DNA of 37,869 nucleotides from Clostridiales bacterium (GTDB lineage Bacteria > Bacillota > Clostridia > TANB77 > CAG-508): assembly GCA_003507395.1 (NCBI GenBank), contig DNVW01000006.1:175034-212902 (forward strand). The letters run 5' to 3'. Below, one piece after another: positions 1 to 7,372 of this stretch. The position numbers were made by a program, and so were the translations under genes. How positions within the stretch are numbered: position 1 is the first letter of the stretch; every line of letters begins with the position of its first letter. The notes under the pieces are model-generated. The model was not told where the DNA came from. It did not search any database and worked only from the letters and a program-made list of their open reading frames with translations.

Positions 1-23
1 AAAATCTACGGCTCCATTCACAT

Positions 24-998
24 CTAATTTTGCATTTTGATCTGTTCTTCTTTTATTAACGGATATCGCACAAGTTTATTTCCATCTAAGTTTTCTTTAT
101 ACATATCTACAGCTGTAATTTGATGATTATCATAAGTTGTATAATAATAAATTCCTTTATCGGTGTTACAACATGAAGTATAGATTGTTATTTCATATTT
201 TCCATCTCCTAAATCACAACAACCTCTTTGCTGATCAACTGAGTTAAGAATATGGAAAAATTGACTAACGCTTTCCTTTTCACCCTCTCCAGAAATTGAA
301 TTCATTTTTGTAAAAGCTACTCTAACAAATCTAGATTGTGATGATAAATCTCCTGGAAGACCAATTGCTCCCATTCCACGGCTATATTTTTGTAAATTTA
401 GCCCTTTTGCAAATTTATCTTCTGGCGACTTTGCTGATAAATTCATATAATTATTTAATGCAAACATTTGCTTATCAAATGGTGGATTATTGGTTAAAAC
501 ACCCACTGGATTTTCATATACTTTAATACCTTCTTTTACTGATTCTATTGTTATAGATTCTTCACTATCTGAAATAATCCAATGTAACTGTGCCAGTGGT
601 AACTTATCATTAAATGGAACATTTAATAAATTTATTTTTCTTATTAACTCTCTTGCTTCTTTAACAGTAGCACACCTGCTAAGAATCCAAGGTATGAATT
701 CAAATTGTGTAATATTATCCTTTCCTTCTATCTTTTCCTTATAGTCTGCATTTCCTACAAAATTTAAACCTGCCATTCCTAATCCTTTTTCATTGATTGC
801 ATCATAATATAAAGGATAATCTTCTACTACATATGCCATACCAATAATTGCATAATGAAAATTTAATTCTCCTTTTTCTCTAAAATAAAATGGATAATTT
901 CGTGGGGTTACTGTAATCTCATCTCCATAAGAAAATTCATAATCCAATGTACGACCAAAATAAAAATCATTTGTTTTATAAGTTGCTGCTGTACACAT
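24..998 (-). CDS. bsh: Bile salt hydrolase / choloylglycine hydrolase (Ntn family)
   Basis: Hydrolyses the amide bond of glycine- or taurine-conjugated bile acids in the cytoplasm. The start is the ATG at 998, because it puts Cys at residue 2, the N-terminal nucleophile exposed after Met removal. A GGAGGG ribosome-binding site lies just upstream; the frame stays open further 5' but without support. Conserved residues visible: Cys2, Arg16 and Asp19 (FGRTLD), Asn79 (AGLNF), Asn170 (VLTNNP) and the Arg in SSQSRFVR. The C-terminal stretch KGIYYYTTYDNHQITAVDM closely matches clostridial bile salt hydrolases. Length 324 residues, normal for the family. Penicillin V acylase is the alternative within the family, but the resemblance to Clostridium perfringens CBAH-1 favours bile salts. 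The gene suggests a gut habitat. Confidence 0.93.
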   Translation of the reverse strand: MCTAATYKTNDFYFGRTLDYEFSYGDEITVTPRNYPFYFREKGELNFHYAIIGMAYVVEDYPLYYDAINEKGLGMAGLNFVGNADYKEKIEGKDNITQFEFIPWILSRCATVKEARELIRKINLLNVPFNDKLPLAQLHWIISDSEESITIESVKEGIKVYENPVGVLTNNPPFDKQMFALNNYMNLSAKSPEDKFAKGLNLQKYSRGMGAIGLPGDLSSQSRFVRVAFTKMNSISGEGEKESVSQFFHILNSVDQQRGCCDLGDGKYEITIYTSCCNTDKGIYYYTTYDNHQITAVDMYKENLDGNKLVRYPLIKEEQIKMQN

Positions 999-1032
999 AT
1001 TTTCCCTCCTAATAATTGATAGTATTTCTATA

Positions 1033-1061
1033 ATAATATATCTGTCGCAATAAATTGTCAA
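1033..1061 (-). promoter_or_regulatory. Promoter of bsh
   Basis: On the minus strand, TTGACA (1056-1061) and TATTAT (1033-1038) are 17 nt apart, about 35 nt upstream of the bsh start codon. The -35 box lies inside one arm of the inverted repeat at 1054-1083, so a repeat remnant appears to supply part of the promoter. Confidence 0.65.
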
Positions 1062-1083
1062 TGGGGACTGGAATTTTGACAAT
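1054..1083. repeat. Remnant of TGTCA-GGGGAC palindromic repeat
   Basis: Inverted repeat ATTGTCAA (1054-1061) / TTGACAAT (1076-1083) enclosing TGGGGACTGGAAT. The head TGTCAATGGGGAC is the same as that of the repeat at 37840 and close to that at 33029. It lies between the divergent bsh and L,D-transpeptidase genes. Confidence 0.6.
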
Positions 1084-1108
1084 TTACAGAAGGATATGCT
1101 GTAAAATA

Positions 1109-1137
1109 TTGACTTTTTTGTATTTTTATGTTAACAT
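1109..1137 (+). promoter_or_regulatory. Promoter of the L,D-transpeptidase gene
   Basis: TTGACT (1109-1114), 17-nt spacer, TAACAT (1132-1137), with an extended -10 TG at 1129-1130. It is followed by a G-rich ribosome-binding site (1144-1149) and ATG at 1157. Confidence 0.6.
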
Positions 1138-1156
1138 AGTTGTTGGGGGTGTTTTT

Positions 1157-2134
1157 ATGAAAAAAATATCAATTACAATATTATTAACAATTATGATATT
1201 CTTTTGTGCTATGCCTGTTTACGCTAGCAATGATATAACAACAAATGAAAAAATTATTAGTCTATGGAAATCTTCTGATTTACCATTAATATCTCCTTAT
1301 TCAAAATACGTTCGTTTTTTAAGTCAAGATATTTATCAAAATTATGATAAAACTCAAGCTAGATATTTGCAAAAAGAATTGAATGCAGTTCTTGGATGCA
1401 ATTTAGATACTAATGGTATTGTTGATTCACAAACAAGAAAATACATCAAAGATTTTCAAAAAGCTTATAATCTTCCTATAACTGGATCTGTTGATTCTAA
1501 AACACGAAATTTTTTAAATGTAGCTTATAAATTTCAAAAAGTCATAGTTTCAGCAAATAGTTTGAATGTTAGAAACAAACCAGGAACATCTAATTCTGAT
1601 GTTATAGGTGTTGCTACTAAAGGAACTATTTTTAGTATCATAAGCACACATTGGGTAAATGGTACTAAATGGTATGGTATCGCATACAATGATGGTGTTA
1701 CTGGCTATATATCTTCTAAGTACACCAAAAATACTTTTGTTGAAGTAGATATAGTTTCTCAGACTTTAAGGTTATATAAAAACAGTTTATTAATTCTAGA
1801 TTCAGCAATTACAACAGGTAAAAAAGGATCTTATGATACACAAAAAGGTTATTTTGAAGTAATGTTTATTGATACTGATAGATACTTGCAACCATCTAAT
1901 GCCTTTGTTCATTATTGGATGAGATTTAACAATCCTAAAGCTCAAGGTCTTCATGATGCAAGTTGGAGAGGTTCAACTGAAAACTTTACTTATTTTGGTG
2001 GTACTGTTTACAAACAAAATGGTAAAGCTGGTACTAAATATTCTGGAAGTAAAGGTTGCGTAAATATTCCACCTAATAAAATGCCTATAATCTTTAATAA
2101 TATAGGATTAGGTACTCCAGTTTACGTTCATTAA
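1157..2134 (+). CDS. Secreted L,D-transpeptidase with PG-binding and SH3 domains
   Basis: Forms 3-3 cross-links or anchors ligands in peptidoglycan outside the membrane. ATG at 1157 follows a GGGGGTG ribosome-binding site and begins a signal peptide (MKKISITILL ... MPVYA). Then come a PG_binding_1 domain (about residues 70-130, NGIVDSQTR and TGSVDSKTR repeats), a bacterial SH3 domain (about 140-195, SLNVRNKPG) and a C-terminal YkuD domain (about 200-325). The YkuD active site is visible as HDASWRG followed by SGSKGCVNIPP. The catalytic Cys sits in SKGC instead of the common SHGC. Length is 325 residues. Two small membrane-anchored genes follow on the same strand. Confidence 0.88.
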   Translation: MKKISITILLTIMIFFCAMPVYASNDITTNEKIISLWKSSDLPLISPYSKYVRFLSQDIYQNYDKTQARYLQKELNAVLGCNLDTNGIVDSQTRKYIKDFQKAYNLPITGSVDSKTRNFLNVAYKFQKVIVSANSLNVRNKPGTSNSDVIGVATKGTIFSIISTHWVNGTKWYGIAYNDGVTGYISSKYTKNTFVEVDIVSQTLRLYKNSLLILDSAITTGKKGSYDTQKGYFEVMFIDTDRYLQPSNAFVHYWMRFNNPKAQGLHDASWRGSTENFTYFGGTVYKQNGKAGTKYSGSKGCVNIPPNKMPIIFNNIGLGTPVYVH

Positions 2135-2228
2135 AATAATTTTAAAAATATTAAAATTATTATAGACTTTTTGTAGTTTATTGTGTATTATTATATTTAG
2201 AATGATTAATTAATATTTGGAGGTAAAC

Positions 2229-2492
2229 ATGTTTAAAAAAATATACATAATTATTTTTATACTTATTTTTATGTTTGTTTCTTTTTCAACTTTTGTATAT
2301 GCTGGAGATATTAATATGAATCTTCAGAATTCAAATACATCAGTTGAGAGCAATACTTCTTCCCCTTTAAATGCTTTATCTTCATTGCCAGAAGCGAGCT
2401 TGGGGTTAACTAATATTCTAAATATACTACTAATAGCTGTAGGTATATTATTAATATTGTTGGCAATAGCGATTTTAATTAGATTGAGATAA
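2229..2492 (+). CDS. Small secreted, C-terminally membrane-anchored protein
   Basis: An 87-residue protein of unrecognised family. The ATG at 2229 is preceded by TTGGAGG at 2217-2223. Residues 1-25 form a signal peptide ending VYAGD. A polar Asn/Ser-rich linker follows, then a hydrophobic segment (about 60-85, ILLIAVGILLILLAIAIL) ending in a short basic tail RLR. That layout suggests an exported protein held by a C-terminal transmembrane helix. It lies between the L,D-transpeptidase and a second protein of similar architecture, so a cell-envelope role is inferred from context only. Confidence 0.7.
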   Translation: MFKKIYIIIFILIFMFVSFSTFVYAGDINMNLQNSNTSVESNTSSPLNALSSLPEASLGLTNILNILLIAVGILLILLAIAILIRLR

Positions 2493-2513
2493 CAAAATTA
2501 ATATTATAGTTTT

Positions 2514-2560
2514 AAAATAAAATTGGAAAATTATTCATAAATTTCCAATTTTATTTTTTA
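2514..2560 (+). terminator. Intrinsic terminator
   Basis: Perfect 16-bp stem, arms 2514-2529 and 2542-2557, 12-nt loop, T-rich tail. It lies after the small membrane-protein gene. Confidence 0.7.
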
Positions 2561-2638
2561 TGTATATTTTATTTTAAAATATTAATAATAATATTGAACA
2601 ATTTGATTCAGATTCTATAAATTTAAAAGGAGGTTTTT

Positions 2639-3085
2639 ATGAGTAAGAAGTTTATTTTATTTATTGTTGTATTTGTTATTTCACTTTTTACTGTTTCTTA
2701 TACATTTGCTGCTAATAATGCTGTAGATAATGTTAGAAATGCTGTTGGAGGAGCCGAAAATGTTATTGAAAATGCAGGTAAAGGTATAGGTAATGTAATA
2801 AGAGATGGCACTAATACATTAGAAAATGGCGGAAAAAATTTAACAAATACTATGAATAATGATAATCATACAACAAATAATGCCAATACTTTAAACAATA
2901 ATACTGGTAACTATACAGCAACTAGAACAACTGCAGGTACAAGAACTAATATGACTAACACTTCTACTTGGATGTGGATTTTGTTAGCAATAATTGCAAT
3001 AGTAATAATAGCACTTGTCGTATATTATAGTGGACAAAAAAATTCTAGAAATTTTTATGACGATAGTAATAATAATAACAGATAA
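2639..3085 (+). CDS. Small exported Asn/Thr-rich protein with C-terminal TM
   Basis: A 148-residue protein of unrecognised family. AAAGGAGG at 2626-2633 sets the ATG at 2639. It has a signal peptide (about residues 1-24, ending TFAAN), an amphipathic stretch with Val/Gly/Asn repeats (NAVDNVRNAVGGAENVIENAGKGIGNVI), a low-complexity Asn/Thr linker (about 70-108), a transmembrane helix (about 112-130) and a polar Asn-rich tail. The architecture matches the gene before it, so both may be envelope-associated. No enzymatic motif is visible. Confidence 0.75.
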   Translation: MSKKFILFIVVFVISLFTVSYTFAANNAVDNVRNAVGGAENVIENAGKGIGNVIRDGTNTLENGGKNLTNTMNNDNHTTNNANTLNNNTGNYTATRTTAGTRTNMTNTSTWMWILLAIIAIVIIALVVYYSGQKNSRNFYDDSNNNNR

Positions 3086-3112
3086 TCTTTTAACCATGAA
3101 CTTATATTTTAG

Positions 3113-3159
3113 AAATAATATAATGTTTTAAATAATTGTAAAACATTATATTATTTTTT
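3113..3159 (+). terminator. Intrinsic terminator
   Basis: Perfect 18-bp A/T stem, arms 3113-3130 and 3139-3156, 8-nt loop, followed by T residues. It ends the unit at 2639-3085. Confidence 0.65.
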
Positions 3160-3187
3160 AATTTACCATTTGAAAATAACTAATATC

Positions 3188-3215
3188 TTGCTTTTTACCG
3201 TTTTAGTGATATAAT
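3188..3215 (+). promoter_or_regulatory. Promoter of smpB
   Basis: TTGCTT (3188-3193), 16-nt spacer and extended -10 TGATATAAT (TATAAT at 3210-3215). Transcription would start just before the palindromic repeat at 3231, placing the repeat in the smpB leader. Confidence 0.65.
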
Positions 3216-3230
3216 ATTTAGTATTAAGGA

Positions 3231-3281
3231 GTGTCCCCTTTGTGACAAATTGTCACAAAAAGGAACGTCCCCAAAGTGACA
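3231..3281. repeat. Palindromic TGTCA-GGGGAC repeat in the smpB leader
   Basis: Contains TTTGTGACAA / TTGTCACAAA as a tight palindrome (3240-3260), flanked by GTCCCC and GGAACGTCCCC. On the minus strand it starts TGTCACTTTGGGGACG, matching the heads of the repeats at 33029 and 37840. It ends immediately before the smpB ribosome-binding site (3281-3287), so its folding may affect translation. Confidence 0.65.
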
Positions 3282-3292
3282 AGGAGGTTTTT

Positions 3293-3745
3293 ATGGCAAA
3301 TAAAATTGTTGCAACTAATCCTACGGCAAAACATAACTATATAATAGAGAAAACTTTAGAGGCAGGAATTGTTTTAACTGGAACAGAAATTAAATCTATA
3401 CGAAATGGAAAAATTAATTTAAAAGATAGTTATGCTATTATTAAAAATGGTGAAGTTTTTATATATGGTATGCATATTAGTCCTTATGAACATGGTAATA
3501 TTTTTAATAAAGATCCTCTTAGACCTAGAAAGTTATTGTTACATAAGTTGGAGATTATTAAATTAATTGGTCAAACAAAGCAAAAGGGTTATTCTCTTAT
3601 TCCAATTAATTTGTATTTTTCTGGTAATTTTTTAAAAATAACCCTTGGTGTAGGAAAAGGTAAAAAATTATATGATAAAAGAGAAGATATTGCTAAAAGA
3701 GATGCAGAAATGAGAGTAAAAAAAGAATTCGGAAAAAATATATGA
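3293..3745 (+). CDS. smpB: SsrA-binding protein SmpB
   Basis: Binds tmRNA (SsrA) and delivers it to stalled ribosomes for trans-translation in the cytoplasm. The ATG at 3293 follows AAGGAGG at 3281-3287. The frame is open further 5', but that part is translated repeat. Family signatures: AKHNYIIEKTLEAGIVLTG near the N-terminus, TEIKSIRNGKINLKDSY, and the basic C-terminal tail KGKKLYDKREDIAKRDA. Length 150 residues, normal. No ssrA gene was recognised in the window. Confidence 0.96.
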   Translation: MANKIVATNPTAKHNYIIEKTLEAGIVLTGTEIKSIRNGKINLKDSYAIIKNGEVFIYGMHISPYEHGNIFNKDPLRPRKLLLHKLEIIKLIGQTKQKGYSLIPINLYFSGNFLKITLGVGKGKKLYDKREDIAKRDAEMRVKKEFGKNI

Positions 3746-3751
3746 CTTTTT

Positions 3752-3780
3752 AAAAAAACCGTGATTTTCCACGGTTTCTT
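3752..3780. terminator. Bidirectional terminator between smpB and fba
   Basis: AAACCGTG (3756-3763) pairs with CACGGTTT (3770-3777) across a 6-nt loop, with A-runs on the left and T on the right. It can stop both convergent genes. Confidence 0.75.
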
Positions 3781-3785
3781 TTACT

Positions 3786-4715
3786 TTATGCTTTATTACT
3801 TGATTCAAATACATCTTTTATTTTGTGCTTTACTGTTTGCTTTACTGCTTCTCTTGCTGGTGTTAAATATTTTCTTGGATCAAAAACTGAAGGATCTTCT
3901 GAAAGCACTTTTCTTATTTCTGATGTCATTGCTAATCTTAAATCTGTATCTACATTAATTTTTGATACACCTAGTTTACTTGCTTGATTTAATATTTCGT
4001 CTGGCACTCCCTTTGCACCAGGTATGTTTCCACCATATTTATTGCATGTTTCTACAAGCTCTTGAATAACTGTTGAAGCTCCGTGTAGCACAATCGGAGT
4101 ATTTGGTATTAGTTCTTTCACTTTTTGCAAAATATCAAATCTTAATTTAGGTTCTCCTTTAAATTTGTATGCCCCATGACTTGTTCCTATTGCAATAGCT
4201 AAAGAATCACATCTTGTTCTTTCTACAAACTCTCTTGCTTGTTCTGGGTCTGTAAACATTGCATCTGATTCTGCAACATTAACTTCATCTTCTATCCCTG
4301 CTAGTTTTCCAAGTTCTGCTTCTACTACTACTCCATGTTTATGTGCATATTCTACAACTTGTTTTGTTAATCTAACATTTTCTTCAAAATCATATTTTGA
4401 ACCATCTATCATAACAGATGAAAATCCATTATCTATACACATTTTGCAGGTTTCAAAATCTGGTCCGTGATCTAAATGTAGTGCAACAGGTATATCATGC
4501 TCGTCTAAAGCAGCTTCTACCATTTTTCTTAAATATCCTATTCTGGCATATTTAATAGCACTTGAAGATGCTTGTAATATTACTGGTGAATTTTCTTCAG
4601 CTGCTGCATCAACAATTCCTTGTATTAATTCCATATTATTTACATTAAAAGCTCCTATTGCAAAGTGTTCTTTCATTGATTTTTCAAACATATCTTTCGT
4701 AGTTACCAATGGCAT
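3786..4715 (-). CDS. fba: Class II fructose-bisphosphate aldolase
   Basis: Zn-dependent cleavage of fructose-1,6-bisphosphate to glyceraldehyde-3-phosphate and dihydroxyacetone phosphate in glycolysis. The start is the ATG at 4715, after AGGAGGA. Visible motifs are HLDHG (metal and catalytic region, about residue 80), MIDGSKYDF, VEAELGKLAG, GTSHGAYK (Zn ligand His), VLHGAST and KINVDTDLR. Length is 309 residues, typical of the clostridial class II enzymes. It is convergent with smpB and shares a terminator with it. Confidence 0.96.
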   Translation of the reverse strand: MPLVTTKDMFEKSMKEHFAIGAFNVNNMELIQGIVDAAAEENSPVILQASSSAIKYARIGYLRKMVEAALDEHDIPVALHLDHGPDFETCKMCIDNGFSSVMIDGSKYDFEENVRLTKQVVEYAHKHGVVVEAELGKLAGIEDEVNVAESDAMFTDPEQAREFVERTRCDSLAIAIGTSHGAYKFKGEPKLRFDILQKVKELIPNTPIVLHGASTVIQELVETCNKYGGNIPGAKGVPDEILNQASKLGVSKINVDTDLRLAMTSEIRKVLSEDPSVFDPRKYLTPAREAVKQTVKHKIKDVFESSNKA

Positions 4716-4745
4716 ATATATTCCTCCTCTTAATTTAGTGAATTT

Positions 4746-4774
4746 ATTATATACCACTTTTTTGGAATATTCAA
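4746..4774 (-). promoter_or_regulatory. Promoter of fba
   Basis: Minus-strand TTGAAT (4769-4774), 17-nt spacer, TATAAT (4746-4751), about 30 nt upstream of the fba start codon. Confidence 0.7.
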
Positions 4775-4799
4775 TATATTAACTAATTTCATTTGATTA

Positions 4800-4921
4800 A
4801 ATTGTAATAGTCAACTATTCCTCGTAATATATTCAGGAATATAGATTTATGCTGATCCATAGGTTCCCATGCCAGAAGTTGTCACTATGATTTTTTGTTC
4901 TATTGTTTTACATTTCAACAT
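4800..4921 (-). pseudogene. Decayed MBL-fold / beta-CASP hydrolase fragment
   Basis: Reading down from 4921 gives MLKCKTIEQKIIVTTSGMGTYGSA, a stop, then IYIPEYITRNS, a stop, and LLQFN in the same frame. This resembles the C-terminal part of beta-CASP type metallo-beta-lactamase-fold proteins (SGM-x-GG followed by Y-x-P and then an LIHFTGY block), with two in-frame stops. The identification is by eye. It is too short and damaged to be functional and runs into the fba promoter. Confidence 0.33.
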
Positions 4922-4939
4922 TTTTCTAGATTTTAATGA

Positions 4940-5107
4940 TTATTTGTTAAAGTTTTTGTAGCTACTACACATAGATTCATCAGGTTCCTTAGTTTCACAT
5001 CCAATAATTGGTGTAACCATTATTTCTTTTAAAGTACATTTGTGGTTTTCTAAATTGTTATATTGGCAGCTTTCAACTGTACAATTTATTTTTTGCTTTT
5101 CTTCCAT
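4940..5107 (-). CDS. Small DUF1540 cysteine protein
   Basis: A 55-residue protein starting at the ATG at 5107 behind GGAGG (5116-5120). It has five cysteines: Cys9 and Cys14 in INCTVESCQYN, Cys24 in HKCTLKEI, Cys37 in IIGCETKE, and Cys47 in MCSSYK. This spacing is the DUF1540 pattern, short Cys-rich proteins common in Clostridia and presumed to bind a metal; the function is unknown. It lies upstream of fba and downstream of the split peroxiredoxin, all on the minus strand. Confidence 0.75.
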   Translation of the reverse strand: MEEKQKINCTVESCQYNNLENHKCTLKEIMVTPIIGCETKEPDESMCSSYKNFNK

Positions 5108-5160
5108 AAAAATAGCCTCCTTTTTTACTTTTTTATAATAAATAGTATGGCTATTTTTAT
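5106..5160 (-). promoter_or_regulatory. Inverted repeat over the DUF1540 start site
   Basis: ATAAAAATAGCC (5106-5117) and its exact complement GGCTATTTTTAT (5149-5160) form 12-bp arms 31 nt apart. In the mRNA the 3' arm covers the last GG of the ribosome-binding site and the AU of the start codon, so the hairpin could hide the start. It would form only if transcription begins upstream of 5160. Confidence 0.4.
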
Positions 5161-5200
5161 ATTTTTTATTACGTGAAAACTCTTTTTATCTTTATTTACA

Positions 5201-5741
5201 TCATTGAGATATTTGCTTGCATTTTTCTGGATTTTTAAAACTTAAATACCAACTTATTCCATTTCTATTTTTTTCAATTTCAGAATTTCTTTGCATTAAT
5301 CCTTCAAATGTTTGTGGTGGTGGTAAAATTATAGGATTGCATGGTACCCAGTTTGCTGGTGTACTACCTTTATTTTCATCGGCTACTTGTAAAGCTTGCA
5401 AAGCTCTTAATATTTCTGGAATGCATCTTCCTACATTTAACGGATATACTAATATTAATCTTACTATTCCATTATCATCTATTATAAATACATTTCTTAC
5501 TGTTTCTGTTTTACTAACATCGTTTGCTATCATACCATATTTTCTAGCAATTTCTCCACTTCTATCAGCTATAATAGGAAATGGAACTCTAATGCCTGTT
5601 TTGCAATAAATATCATAAACCCAAGCCAGATGTGAACTATTGCTATCTACACTTAAACCAATTAAGCATGTATTTAACTTTTCAAAATATGTATTGGCCT
5701 TTGAAAAAGCTATCATCTCTGTAGTACACACGGGGGTAAAA
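5201..5741 (-). pseudogene. Peroxiredoxin, 3' part of a gene split by the 18-kb element
   Basis: Encodes the peroxiredoxin fold from the peroxidatic Cys onwards: FTPVCTTEM, then LIGLSVDSN, IPFPI-like VPFPIIADRSGEIARKYGM and the C-terminal extension (NWVPCNPIILPPPQTF) of the Prx6-like subfamily. The N-terminal strand and helix are missing. The frame opens only with a TTG at 5749 that has no ribosome-binding site. The missing 52 codons are at 23884-24039 on the same strand. Joining at the shared sequence gives ...SHPGDFTPV-CTTEMIAF..., an intact enzyme of about 227 residues. Interrupted as it stands, and potentially restored by excision. Confidence 0.92.
5730..5741. other. Left attachment site core (with attL arms 5709-5760)
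   Basis: ACGGGGGTAAAA, identical to 23885-23896. Left of it is peroxiredoxin coding sequence. Right of it is element sequence, with CAATTTGGGG at 5747-5756 mirroring CCCCAAATTG at the other end. The recombinase stop codon lies 18 bp to the right of the core. Confidence 0.85.
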
Positions 5742-5759
5742 GCCTTCAATTTGGGGATA

Positions 5760-7325
5760 TTATATTAATCGACTAATTTCAGGTTTTAGCTCGAATTTCA
5801 CACTCTTATCGTGATAAATCCATATTTTGTCAATTAGACACTCTAAAATATATCTATTGGGTTCATTAGATTTTAGAATATCATCAAAATATTCTATTGC
5901 CGTTTTTAATCTTTTTATTTTTTCTGTTTCTAAATCTTCTTGCTGTTGTTCTAATAGTTTTTGTAATTGTTCTATACGATTAGTTTTATCTTTTTCCACT
6001 TCTTTATATGTATTTTCAATCATTTCTCGTTGATACTCATTTGTAGTATTAGTTAAATCTTTAATTTTTTGACTAATCAAAACTTTGTATTCAGCATTTA
6101 AGTTTTCAATTTCAAATTTAATTTTTTCTTTATTATTTGTTTTAGCATTAGTTTTTGTTTGAAGTTGTATTTTGTTTATTTCATCTATGTATTTATTTTT
6201 AGTGAATTTTAAAAATTCTTTGAAATGTATAATTATATCTGATTCTTTAATTTCATGGCATTTGCATCTAGTTTTACCATAAGTTCTATATTGTGAACAT
6301 TCATAACCTTTTTGAGATTGTTTTCTAGTTATAGTTATGCCACTTACTCCAAATCCACAATCACCACATCTACAAAGTCCTGAAAAGTAATAGTTTCTTT
6401 TTCTTGTACTTGATGTGCTTTTTGTATTTACTTTTCTTTTTCTTATTTCTTGAGCTAAATTAAATGTCTCTTTAGATATAATTGCTTTGTGATGATTTTC
6501 AAACACAAAATGTTCTTCCTCTGAAAGCTTTATTGCTTTACCTCTTATAGATACAGTCTTTTTCTTATGAGTTCTAAGTGTGCCACAATATACATCATTT
6601 TCTAAAATGTTTCTTACCATATATGTGGACCATAATTTTTGAACTGGATGTTTATATATTCTGCCTCTTTCTAGGTGTTTCATTTGATAGTAAACCGATG
6701 GAGTTGGGTAATTGTATTTACTATTTAGAATATCGCAAATTTTCTTTCTTCCAATTCCTTCTTCGGTATATAGCTTATATATTAATTCTATAACAGGTCG
6801 TAGTTCTTCATCAACATATAGCTTTGTTATATCTTCTGGATCTTTTATATATCCATAATAATTTCCCATAATTAATCTTCCTGTTTTTTGTTTAGAATAC
6901 ATGTGGTCTCTAGTTTTTCTTGAACAATCTTTAACATATCTTTCATTAAACCATGTTGTTATTCCAATAGTATCATCTCTATCATTTAAAACATCATAAG
7001 TTCCACCCATTTCAGAAACTAATATTAAATTCTTTTGAATATTCTTAAACTCATCTATTAAAACTAATACTCGTCCGTTATGTCTTCCAATTCTTGATAA
7101 ATCCTTCGCTATGACTACATCAATTTTTCCTCCTTTTACTTTTTCAATCATTTTTGAAAATGCAGGTCTGTTAAAGGTATATCCCGAAACATTGTCATCT
7201 ATGTAGAAGTCTGAGATAGTCCAATTACGGGAAGTTGCAAAGTCTTGAATAATTCTTTTTTGTTCTTCAATACTCGCATAGTTTTCTTTATCTTCATCTC
7301 TAGACAATCTACAATATCCGTACAA
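5760..7325 (-). CDS. Large serine recombinase (site-specific integrase)
   Basis: Catalyses integration and excision through a Ser-DNA linkage. The N-terminal resolvase domain (about residues 1-140) has Ser8 in YGYCRLSRDED and VVIAKDLSRIGR. A Recombinase domain follows (about 155-300), then a zinc ribbon (CRCGDCG ... ECSQYRTYGKTRCKC), a coiled coil (about 375-475) and a C-terminal tail. Length is 521 residues. The stop codon lies about 20 bp from the left attachment core, as expected for an integrase. Start problem: a well-placed ATG (7330-7332, GGAGG at 7338-7342) is out of frame by one base. The in-frame start is TTG at 7325, 12 nt from GGAGG, giving M-YGYCRLS. Either the TTG is used or the gene has a one-base insertion. 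Confidence 0.92.
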   Translation of the reverse strand: MYGYCRLSRDEDKENYASIEEQKRIIQDFATSRNWTISDFYIDDNVSGYTFNRPAFSKMIEKVKGGKIDVVIAKDLSRIGRHNGRVLVLIDEFKNIQKNLILVSEMGGTYDVLNDRDDTIGITTWFNERYVKDCSRKTRDHMYSKQKTGRLIMGNYYGYIKDPEDITKLYVDEELRPVIELIYKLYTEEGIGRKKICDILNSKYNYPTPSVYYQMKHLERGRIYKHPVQKLWSTYMVRNILENDVYCGTLRTHKKKTVSIRGKAIKLSEEEHFVFENHHKAIISKETFNLAQEIRKRKVNTKSTSSTRKRNYYFSGLCRCGDCGFGVSGITITRKQSQKGYECSQYRTYGKTRCKCHEIKESDIIIHFKEFLKFTKNKYIDEINKIQLQTKTNAKTNNKEKIKFEIENLNAEYKVLISQKIKDLTNTTNEYQREMIENTYKEVEKDKTNRIEQLQKLLEQQQEDLETEKIKRLKTAIEYFDDILKSNEPNRYILECLIDKIWIYHDKSVKFELKPEISRLI

Positions 7326-7372
7326 CTGTCATTTTATCCTCCAAATCTCGCCTGATATTGCTTGTTTTCATG

